DNA of 37,232 nt from Armatimonadota bacterium (lineage in GTDB: Bacteria; Armatimonadota; DTGP01; JAKQQT01): the NCBI GenBank assembly GCA_036504095.1, contig DASXVS010000036.1, positions 1 to 37,232 of the forward strand, written 5' to 3'. Below, in pieces: positions 30,500-37,232 of the stretch. Both the position numbers and the translations under genes were made by a program. Each line of letters opens with the position of its first letter. Positions within the stretch are counted from its first letter, which is position 1. Below the pieces are notes generated by a model. It had not been told where the DNA came from. It searched no databases and saw nothing but the letters and a program-made list of their open reading frames with translations.

Positions 30500-32797
30500 T
30501 CACTCCGTGAACGGGCCGTCCGGATCCCAATCGGGCATCGCCGACACGCCGCCGAACAGGATGTCGAGGTCGCCCTTGTTGATGAGGATTTCGCGCGGTT
30601 TGGCTCCGTCCAGCGATCCGACGATACCTTGTTCCTCCATGATGTCCACCAGCCTGGCGGCGCGGGTGTATCCCACCTTGAACTTGCGCTGGATCATGCT
30701 GGTGCTGGCGTGCCCGGTATTCACCACGAGGCGGACAGCCTGTTCGAAGAGTTCATCGTCGGAACCCCCTTCGGAAGACGCCATCGCGGCCGCATCCACG
30801 CTCATGACCTGCGCGGTATACTCGGGCGGTCCCTGGGCGCGCAGGTGCGACACCACGCGGTCGATCTCCTTCTCGCTGATAAACGGGCCCTGCATACGCG
30901 TCGGCTTCGGCGCGTCGATCGGCATATAAAGCAGGTCGCCGCGGCCGATGAGGCGCTCCGCGCCGTTCATGTTGAGGATGGTCCGACTGTCAACGTGGCT
31001 GGCGACGGCGAAGGCGATGCGGCTGCCGATGTTGGCCTTGATGGTGCCCGTGATGACGTCCACGCTGGGCCTCTGGGTGGCGATGACGAGGTGGATGCCG
31101 GTCGCGCGCGACAACTGGGCGAGGCGGCACACGTGCGCTTCGACCTCCGCTCCCTGCTGCATCATGAGGTCCGCCAGTTCGTCCACGATGATGACGATGA
31201 ACGGCAATGGCTTCTCGCCTTCGGGGAGTTTTTCGTTGTAGCCGGTGATGTTCCGGCACGAAGCCTTGACGAACAAATCGTAGCGATGTTCCATCTCCTT
31301 GATGGCCCACCGCAGGATGCCGGCCGCCTGCTTCACATCCTGAACGACCGGGTGAAGCAGGTGCGGAATGTTGGCGTAAAGGCTCAACTCCACCCGCTTC
31401 GGATCGATGAAGATGAACTTCAATTCCTCCGGGGTGGCCCGGTACAGGAGGCTCGTAATGAGAACGTTGAGGCATACCGATTTGCCGCTATTCGTGCTTC
31501 CACCCACCAGGAGGTGCGGCATTTTAGCGAGGTCCGCGTATCGCGGGCGGCCGGCCACGTCCACGCCGAGAACGAAGGTGAGTTTGCTCGGAGATTCGAA
31601 GAACTCCCTCGTCTCCATGCATTCTCGCAGGCTTACGATCGCGGGCCTTCGCGACGGCACCTCGATTCCGATGGCGCACTTTCCCGGGATCGGCGCCTCC
31701 ACGCGCACGTCGATGGCGGCAAGGGCCATCGCCAGGTTGTCCGCGAGGCTCACGATCTTGCTGACCTTGATGCCGGGGGCCAGTTGAATCTCGAACCGCG
31801 TGACGGTCGGACCGCGCGATATCTCGACAACCTTTGCTTCAATATTGAACTGCGCCAGCGTCGTTTCCAGCGTCTTGATCGTCTCCTGGGCCTCTGCCTC
31901 GTTGCGCGCCTGCGGCGGCGCCGGAGGGTTCAGCAGGTCTAGGGTTGGCAGGACGAAGACACCGGAACTCGCGGGTCCCTGCCCTTTCTCGGCGGAGAGG
32001 TCGTGAACGCGGACGGCGGGCTTCAGGCGGTCGGCGGAATCGTCGGCATCGGCATTTGCGGCAGGCTTGCGAATGCGGAGTGTGACGGCGCGCGGTGTGA
32101 CGTACCCGCGCTGGGGCGGTTCCGGCTCTTCGGGTTCGGACAACGCCCGGAACGGTTCCTCGATGAAGGGCGGCTGAGCGCGTGTCGATGCCGCTCGGGC
32201 GACACTGCTCGCGCGCACGACGCCCTTGGTCACGGCGTCCGCGCTTCGGCGGGCTCGCCGGGCCGCGCCGCGGACGATCCGGTGCAAGGGCATGTCGACG
32301 ATCAGCAGCACGGCCAGAATCGCAAGGGCCACCATGACGACCCAGGAACCGCCCATACCGGTCAGGCGAGCCATGCCAGCGGTGATGTATCCGCCGATGA
32401 GACCGCCCCCGTGGGTAAACAGGGCCGGCGTTCCCGGTTCAACGGTCATGCCGACTTTCAGCACATGTACGAGCCACAGAACCAGGAGATAGAGGATGGC
32501 GCCGCCGATCACGAGATCGAGCGGCGGCTTGTGTTCGCGATCGAGCACGTGCAACACGCCAAGGTAGGCCAGCAGGAGCGCGAAAAACCACGCCCCGGCG
32601 CCGAACAGGTAGCGCAGGCCGGTGACAATGGCCTCGCCCGCGGCGCCGCCCAGGGCAGGTTTCGCCAGGGAAATGGCGCAGAGCACCGCGACGGCCATCA
32701 GCGTGAGGCCGATGATATCCGCCTCGCGGCGGGACCTTCGGCGTCGCGCCGGACGGTTCGCCACCAAGGGTGCGGCTTTCCTGGTTGCAGCGGGCAT
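30500..32797 (-). CDS. ftsK: FtsK/SpoIIIE-family DNA translocase
   Basis: A 765-residue DNA translocase. The N-terminus has about four membrane helices (residues 27-180, for example LTLMAVAVLCAISLAKP and VVMVALAILAVLLIVDM). A proline/alanine linker to about 270 follows. The motor domain has Walker A GGSTNSGKS near residue 430 and Walker B VIIVDELADLM. The C-terminal gamma winged helix reads STSMIQRKFKVGYTRAARL. It pumps DNA through the division septum and activates XerCD. The size is on the short side for FtsK, close to SpoIIIE. GGAG lies 12 bases before the ATG. The nitroreductase gene follows directly. Confidence 0.93.
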   Translation of the reverse strand: MPAATRKAAPLVANRPARRRRSRREADIIGLTLMAVAVLCAISLAKPALGGAAGEAIVTGLRYLFGAGAWFFALLLAYLGVLHVLDREHKPPLDLVIGGAILYLLVLWLVHVLKVGMTVEPGTPALFTHGGGLIGGYITAGMARLTGMGGSWVVMVALAILAVLLIVDMPLHRIVRGAARRARRSADAVTKGVVRASSVARAASTRAQPPFIEEPFRALSEPEEPEPPQRGYVTPRAVTLRIRKPAANADADDSADRLKPAVRVHDLSAEKGQGPASSGVFVLPTLDLLNPPAPPQARNEAEAQETIKTLETTLAQFNIEAKVVEISRGPTVTRFEIQLAPGIKVSKIVSLADNLAMALAAIDVRVEAPIPGKCAIGIEVPSRRPAIVSLRECMETREFFESPSKLTFVLGVDVAGRPRYADLAKMPHLLVGGSTNSGKSVCLNVLITSLLYRATPEELKFIFIDPKRVELSLYANIPHLLHPVVQDVKQAAGILRWAIKEMEHRYDLFVKASCRNITGYNEKLPEGEKPLPFIVIIVDELADLMMQQGAEVEAHVCRLAQLSRATGIHLVIATQRPSVDVITGTIKANIGSRIAFAVASHVDSRTILNMNGAERLIGRGDLLYMPIDAPKPTRMQGPFISEKEIDRVVSHLRAQGPPEYTAQVMSVDAAAMASSEGGSDDELFEQAVRLVVNTGHASTSMIQRKFKVGYTRAARLVDIMEEQGIVGSLDGAKPREILINKGDLDILFGGVSAMPDWDPDGPFTE

Positions 32798-32868
32798 TTG
32801 GTTCTTGCTTCTCCTGAGCGCGGTCGTTCGCCGCGGTCCTACGGGGCCGGTCGATATACAAACAGACG

Positions 32869-32900
32869 CAGAGAGGGCGGGAGCGTTCCCACCCTCTCTG
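32869..32900. terminator. G/C-rich hairpin between the PAP2 gene and ftsK
   Basis: CAGAGAGGG-c-GGGA and TCCC-a-CCCTCTCTG pair across one internal mismatch. It is placed beyond the stop of the minus-strand PAP2 gene and before ftsK, so it probably ends that transcript. On the minus strand only a short TGTTTGT follows. Its shape resembles the 20033-20064 palindrome. Confidence 0.5.
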
Positions 32901-32946
32901 TATTATGGGCATTTGCCGCCGGGGATTCAGGCCGGTCCGCGGGCGC

Positions 32947-33744
32947 CTAGAAGCGCCAGCGCAGAACGTCGTCTTTGTGACGGATAACCTGCCACGCTCC
33001 GTAGTAACCCGCTCCGGCGCCCCAGTAGACATCGCTAGGCCAATGATTGGCGCCCTCGATGCGTGCGATGCCCACGCAGGCCGCGAGTGCGTAGAACCCC
33101 AGCTTCGCTTTCGGATACTGATGCCCCAATATCACGGCGCTGGCCGTCGCGGCGGTCATATGCCCGGACGGAAAGGAATCATACTTTGTGCTGGGCCCGT
33201 GGTATTGGATGGCGTCGGGGGACTGATTGGGCCGCTCCTTCCCGGTCAACATTTTGATCGACTGGCTGAACACGGTAGCGTTCAACACGGAGGCAGCCCA
33301 GAGTTTGGCGGTATCGCGCTCACCGGTACGGCCCGCAAGATACATCACCCCCATGGCCGGGAGAAGCACCTTTCCATCGCCAAAATGGTTGAATGTCTTC
33401 GCGAACTTCGGCGTGGGTTCACCGGGTCCGGCCACGTTGAACCACTTTTCGGTCTTCCGGTCGTTTGCGAGCGCGATCATGCCCAACGCCACATACGGCA
33501 GGGCGCCTTTTTGCCGGAATACCCTTTCGCCGTTCCTGTTGAGCTCCTTGAAGGTCGTGATGGGGTGGCGGAGCGGGTACACAGGCATCGAGGAGTGAAT
33601 GGCAGGCGGTGCGCCGGAAGGGGCCGAGGATGCCGTAGGCGAGGCATCCGCCGGCAGATACGAAAGGCCGTATCCGGTGGCCGAGGCGGCCGACGTGGAA
33701 AGCGCGCCCGCGAGTGATATGAGTGCGATCGATCGGTATGACAT
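32947..33744 (-). CDS. Exported PAP2-family phosphatase
   Basis: A 265-residue protein with signal peptide (SIALISLAGALSTSAASA). PAP2 motifs are all present: K-x6-RP in KMLTGKERPNQ, the PSGH motif in SFPSGHMTAA, and R-x5-H-x3-D in ARIEGANHWPSD. These are type-2 acid phosphatases acting on lipid phosphates such as phosphatidic acid or undecaprenyl pyrophosphate. The protein has few long membrane helices, so a periplasmic or peripheral location is likely. It follows the SPOR-domain gene on the minus strand with 29 bases between them. Confidence 0.9.
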   Translation of the reverse strand: MSYRSIALISLAGALSTSAASATGYGLSYLPADASPTASSAPSGAPPAIHSSMPVYPLRHPITTFKELNRNGERVFRQKGALPYVALGMIALANDRKTEKWFNVAGPGEPTPKFAKTFNHFGDGKVLLPAMGVMYLAGRTGERDTAKLWAASVLNATVFSQSIKMLTGKERPNQSPDAIQYHGPSTKYDSFPSGHMTAATASAVILGHQYPKAKLGFYALAACVGIARIEGANHWPSDVYWGAGAGYYGAWQVIRHKDDVLRWRF

Positions 33745-33773
33745 GGGTCTCCTGACTTGTGTTTGTGAATGAG

Positions 33774-34598
33774 CTAACGCTGGATAACTGCTGTGGCGAC
33801 GCCCTGCGCGGCGAGGCGTTTCGACTCTGCCCGGGCGGCCGTTTCAGAACTGAATGTGCCGACGTTAAGATACCAGCCTTCCACATAGACGGGGAAGGAA
33901 GGCACTTTCCGCTCCTGGAGGGACGTCATCTTCACAACGGCGTCTTCACGGGTCAAAAATGGGCCGGTTGCGACGGACCAGGCGTCGTTGAGCCCGGCCT
34001 CCGCGCCGACCCGTACATTGTCCAAACCCAGGCGCGCGAGATAGGTTTCGGGCACACGCCATCGGATGCCGATGCGCTTGACGTCCGTGAGCCCGGCCCG
34101 GGGATGCCAGATGATGGTGCGCCAATCGCCGCGCACCTGTTCCTGCGGCCCCGCTGCCTCCACGCCGTCGGCGCCAACGACGTACATCCTGGCCGTCACG
34201 CCCGCGGTGTTCCCTTTGGCGAGGATGTCGGCGCGCAAGGTGTCCCCGAAGCGGCTCCAATCGACGCGAGGCAAATCCGCATACATGTCAATGGTGTGTG
34301 CGCCGGTTGGCCGGCCGGCGGGCTGAACGGACAGCCACCGGTTTCCGCGCGAGGCGGAGCCGCGAACGATTCTGACGCGCGGGAGTTCCCGCGGGCTGAC
34401 GCTGACCTGCCACCCGCCATATCCGTGCTCGAAGCCCGCCACAACGGCGGGAACGAGGCGGCCGGCAGGCGGAAGGGGTCCGGTGGCTGGAGCCTTCCCT
34501 GCAAGCGGGGCAGCGTGACGGGCGCAGCCACAACCGAGGGTCGCGGCGGCGACGGCAATGAAGAGGGTGATCCGGAGGTCTATCCGCAAGTCTCGCAC
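33774..34598 (-). CDS. Secreted or lipoprotein-like SPOR-domain protein
   Basis: A 274-residue protein started at GTG 34598, 6 bases after the GH38 stop. The N-terminus has a hydrophobic signal and a cysteine pair (ATLGCGCARH); the lipobox is not ideal but lipidation is possible. The middle (about 55-200) is a beta-sandwich-like domain. The last 65 residues form a SPOR domain (WSVATGPFLTREDA, then LNVGTFSSETAARAE) that binds denuded septal glycan. A link to division or wall turnover is likely. Close spacing with the GH38 gene suggests one operon. Confidence 0.78.
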   Translation of the reverse strand: MRDLRIDLRITLFIAVAAATLGCGCARHAAPLAGKAPATGPLPPAGRLVPAVVAGFEHGYGGWQVSVSPRELPRVRIVRGSASRGNRWLSVQPAGRPTGAHTIDMYADLPRVDWSRFGDTLRADILAKGNTAGVTARMYVVGADGVEAAGPQEQVRGDWRTIIWHPRAGLTDVKRIGIRWRVPETYLARLGLDNVRVGAEAGLNDAWSVATGPFLTREDAVVKMTSLQERKVPSFPVYVEGWYLNVGTFSSETAARAESKRLAAQGVATAVIQR

Positions 34599-34604
34599 GA
34601 TGCG

Positions 34605-36995
34605 CTACTCATCCCCGTGAACGATGCCGATCATCACGATCTCGAAAGGATGCAACTCCCGATCGAACAGTTCGGGCTTCGGCTCATCGGTCAGGACACC
34701 CAGCACATCGACCGGTCCGACCCACCCTCCGGCGACCTCGATGCGGATGTAGCCCTCCTTGCCGAGGGACTCGTGCGCGTGAACGCGGTAGCCCCCCGGG
34801 ACCCTCTCGATCCGCGTTACCTGCACATTGTCCGGGTGCAGAATCTCAAACGGGAGGCCGGCGAGCGGCTCAGGCGCCTCGATGAGCGGCAGGTTGAACC
34901 GGTCCCCTTTGCGGCAGAGGTCCGGGCGGCCCGCCGGGCGATAGGGGACAACTGCGTACTCGAATAAGTGTGTGGCGCCCGCTTCGTAGCCCGTCTCCGA
35001 GGGGCCTTTGTACTCCATCGCGACGCAGCGGAGGAGAGACAGCGTCAATGCCTCACCGTCCCATCCATTTCCCGGAATTCCCCGATTGAGCAGCAACAGG
35101 CCGGCGTGGGCTCCGTTGAGCGCCACCCCATTTTGAGCGGCGTGCTCATTTGCATCCCGGCCCACGAGTCCATAGGGCACGTGATAGAGGGCTTCGGCGT
35201 GGCCCAGCGCGGGCCGGAAAACGGCACGCAGGCGCGCGAACTTGGCGGCTGGCTTGACGACCGTACGAAAATCGATGCGGGGCGAGCCTGCGTGGAGGGT
35301 GATGGTCTGCTCGAAGTCGACGCGCCACCGTTGAAGGCCCACGGAGCCAATGACGCGGACGCGTGCCCGGAGCGGGCCTTCCTCCAGGACTTCGACGTGC
35401 TTTCTGCCGCAATCGGAGAGCGATCCCCTGGAATCAACCCACGGTTTCGCCGGATCCCTGGCCAGCGGCAATGGGTCCACGTAAGGTGTGCGACCGACGT
35501 GGCCTCCATCGAGCGGCTGGCGTCCGACAACCCAGAAGTCGCCGTAATCGTGCTCCAGCGACAAGGTGTTGAACAGCGGGCGGTCTCCCGACAGCAAACG
35601 CATCTCCGCCGCTCGCCCCTTGAGGACAACCTGGGAGATGTTGCCCAGATCATCGAGCTCCACACGAATGTGGCTGTTCTCGATCGCGCGGTCTGTCGCC
35701 GACGCCCCGCCGCTTAAGGGCTCGGAAGATGCCGCGGATGTGATCGTCGTGGTGCCCATCGGGCCGACCGTCAGGCGGGCCACTGCTCCGCCATCGACGC
35801 GCTGAACCGGAACCGGCGTACCCGATTCGTCCTGAGCGCCGGGGGCCGACCAGTCTTTCAGGAATACGCACTCGGTTCGCGCTTCCGCCGACGGGTTGAA
35901 GACGGTGCGCCCGGCCCGGCGTGTTCCGGTGGGCAGGGCCTCCTGCAACGTGGCGATGATGCGGGCATAATCCGCAACGGCTTCGTCGTTGGCTGGGTCG
36001 ATGATGGTACCGGAGATCGTGTCGTGGAACTGGTGACGCAGTGCGATCGCGAGGACGTCCTGCCATTCGCCTTGGGGGCGGCCTCCAGCGGCTTCAAAGC
36101 GGCGGAGGGTGTCCACCGCGGTCTCCACCTGCCGATTGGCGCGCTTCAGAGCGATGCGTGAGGAATAAGTGCCCTGGAAAGTCGGCGTGAAGTCCGACGG
36201 CATGACCGGCAGTTCACTCCAATGCGCGCGGAGCGCCTGGACGAATCGGGGCAGCGTGGAGAAGGCGATGTTTGTGCCTCGGCCGCGCATGCGAGCCAGT
36301 AGTTCGGCCGTTTGCGGTGTCGGCGCCGCGAAGTCGCCGCCTACCGGGACGAGGATCGGTTGTCCGGGCGGGAAGAGCGCGTCGAGGCGGTTCAAATAGT
36401 CTGTGAACCGGCGGTCGGAGTCGCTCTCCGCGGCCAGGGCCGGGGTAAAACGGTCGTAATGGAGCGGCATTCGGACACCCAGGGTCTCGCTGCCGTCCAG
36501 GCCGCGCCATCGGAAATGGTTCGGGTGGCCGGGGTCGGCGCCGCGTGAAAACACATAGGCGGTATAGCCGCATTTGTTCAGCCATTGCGGCAGCGTGGGA
36601 GGGTGGTTCCACGGATCGGGGATCCAGCAAACCGTCGGGCGGAGACCGAGCGCGTCTTCGCACCAGTGGAAGCCACGTTCCACTTGCAGGTTGAGTGATT
36701 CGGCGCCGGGCATCGCCATATCCGGCATCACGTACATGCCGGGTGCAACATCAAGGCGGTCTTCCTCGGCGAAGAGCCGAAAATCAGCCTGCGCACCGGG
36801 ATGGATGGCGAACCACTGTTCCAGGAGATATGGCGACTCGACAAGGTAGGTCGCCTGGGGGTCGTTTGCCAGGATCTTCGACGCGGCATCCAGGATGGCG
36901 AACCCCTGCTCCAGGTACTCCTGCCGGGTACGAAGGTAGACCACGTCGTAATGGAAGAAAGACAGTACGTGGAAAGTGCGTTCTCTGAGGCTCAC
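34605..36995 (-). CDS. GH38-family alpha-mannosidase-like glycosidase
   Basis: A 796-residue protein. The N-terminal catalytic domain has the metal motif FHYD (H15, D17) and the nucleophile aspartate D127 in CWIPDPWNHPP, which is the GH38 WxxDxF-like site. The three-helix middle (about 280-370, with RQVETAVDTLRRFEAAGG) and a beta-rich C-terminal half are typical. GTG 36995 is chosen because GGGAG lies six bases upstream; TTG 37001 would abut that site. There is no signal peptide, so the enzyme is probably cytoplasmic, releasing mannose from short glycans. Confidence 0.87.
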   Translation of the reverse strand: MSLRERTFHVLSFFHYDVVYLRTRQEYLEQGFAILDAASKILANDPQATYLVESPYLLEQWFAIHPGAQADFRLFAEEDRLDVAPGMYVMPDMAMPGAESLNLQVERGFHWCEDALGLRPTVCWIPDPWNHPPTLPQWLNKCGYTAYVFSRGADPGHPNHFRWRGLDGSETLGVRMPLHYDRFTPALAAESDSDRRFTDYLNRLDALFPPGQPILVPVGGDFAAPTPQTAELLARMRGRGTNIAFSTLPRFVQALRAHWSELPVMPSDFTPTFQGTYSSRIALKRANRQVETAVDTLRRFEAAGGRPQGEWQDVLAIALRHQFHDTISGTIIDPANDEAVADYARIIATLQEALPTGTRRAGRTVFNPSAEARTECVFLKDWSAPGAQDESGTPVPVQRVDGGAVARLTVGPMGTTTITSAASSEPLSGGASATDRAIENSHIRVELDDLGNISQVVLKGRAAEMRLLSGDRPLFNTLSLEHDYGDFWVVGRQPLDGGHVGRTPYVDPLPLARDPAKPWVDSRGSLSDCGRKHVEVLEEGPLRARVRVIGSVGLQRWRVDFEQTITLHAGSPRIDFRTVVKPAAKFARLRAVFRPALGHAEALYHVPYGLVGRDANEHAAQNGVALNGAHAGLLLLNRGIPGNGWDGEALTLSLLRCVAMEYKGPSETGYEAGATHLFEYAVVPYRPAGRPDLCRKGDRFNLPLIEAPEPLAGLPFEILHPDNVQVTRIERVPGGYRVHAHESLGKEGYIRIEVAGGWVGPVDVLGVLTDEPKPELFDRELHPFEIVMIGIVHGDE

Positions 36996-37064
36996 GGACA
37001 ACTCCCTGACGGTTCGTTGCTCTACGCCGTCAGTATAGCCGCGCCGCAGGAGGTAAACGAGGTG

Positions 37065-37106
37065 ATGAGGAAATGGGGAAATGAGGAAATGGGGAAATGA
37101 GGAAAT
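37065..37106. repeat. Short tandem repeat, 16-bp unit
   Basis: ATGAGGAAATGGGGAA occurs twice in tandem (37065-37080, 37081-37096), with a partial third copy. It lies between the divergent GH38 gene and the frame that starts at 37214. A faintly similar purine-rich run occurs on the minus strand at 28,640-28,668. It is probably a slippage-generated intergenic repeat. Confidence 0.6.
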
Positions 37107-37213
37107 CAGGCTGGGTCACAACGCGTGTGTTTTGAATATTTTGGTTACCATGGATGCCAGGTTCGAGCGCGACGTAAAATGTAGATAGTGACGTTCGCGC
37201 TTGAGAGGTTTCC

Positions 37214-37232
37214 ATGCTGAAGAAGAAATACC
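37214..37232 (+). CDS. Start of a gene running off the right edge
   Basis: Only MLKKKY is visible. GAGAGG lies 5 bases before the ATG, a good ribosome-binding site. A lysine-rich opening could precede a signal peptide. Divergent from the GH38 gene. No family can be assigned. Confidence 0.4.

Noticed and set aside
30629-31942. 437-codon plus-strand frame opposite ftsK
   Set aside because: Arginine-, histidine- and aspartate-rich antisense shadow of the ftsK motor domain in a GC-rich genome.
37065-37106. CRISPR array
   Set aside because: Units are 16 bp, directly tandem and without spacers. No CRISPR-like array or cas gene is seen elsewhere in the window.

Overview
The window is GC-rich bacterial DNA. 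It appears to be the right end of a tRNA-integrated genomic island (about 1 to 19,935) joined to ordinary chromosome (about 19,935 to the end). The chromosomal side carries a PEP-CTERM protein, a dockerin-tailed FG-GAP/VCBS repeat protein, FtsK, PurE, a GH38 glycosidase, an S9 prolyl oligopeptidase and a SPOR-domain protein. This fits a soil or aquatic environmental Gram-negative-type lineage such as Armatimonadota or Planctomycetota, but the lineage cannot be fixed from the sequence alone.

Island, left to right. (a) 1-139: one end of an IS21-family element with the first codons of istA. (b) 274-5064, minus: a complete QatABCD anti-phage operon (KAP P-loop ATPase, QatB, QueC-like QatC, TatD-like QatD). 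(c) 5269-7492, minus: a ubiquitin-like operon of DUF3892 protein, multiubiquitin protein, E1-like ThiF protein with a DUF6791-type N-terminus, and DUF6527 protein, driven by a near-consensus promoter at 7532-7560. (d) 7617-8611, plus: a divergent XRE repressor plus ImmA/IrrE metallopeptidase pair whose promoter overlaps that of (c). (e) 8782-11301, minus: a phage/plasmid-type module with a DUF932 protein, two small overlapping reading frames, an ERF/Rad52-like candidate annealing protein with a zinc-ribbon tail, and a small helical protein. (f) 11461-14631, minus: a 1056-residue SARP-type regulator with NB-ARC ATPase and TPR domains, preceded by helically phased direct repeats. (g) 14804-19421, plus and divergent from (f): a perfect 22-bp-arm hairpin, a small XRE-like protein, then a tight operon encoding a two-domain CDC48/p97-like AAA+ protein with a degenerate second ring, bracketed by two paralogous cysteine-rich proteins, with an unknown acidic protein and a two-helix membrane protein. 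Cassette (f)+(g) is the best candidate here for an undescribed system. (h) 19934-19978: the displaced 3' half of a tRNA-Ala(GGC), followed by its terminator, which marks the island boundary.

Chromosome. A secreted FG-GAP/VCBS protein and a PEP-CTERM protein (both minus) are followed by a cysteine synthase-type PLP enzyme, a YkvA-type membrane protein and purE (minus). A divergent secreted prolyl oligopeptidase comes next. A minus-strand run follows: GH38 enzyme, SPOR lipoprotein-like protein, PAP2 phosphatase, then FtsK, a double-nitroreductase SagB/ThcOx-type protein, a translationally coupled 70-residue cysteine-rich protein and an exported alpha/beta hydrolase.

How the parts may work together. 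The island stacks at least one recognised defence system (Qat) beside a ubiquitin-like operon and its likely repressor/protease switch, plus a regulator-ATPase cassette. A mobile, inducible defence island is the simplest reading. Functions for (c), (e), (f) and (g) are inferred from domains and layout only.
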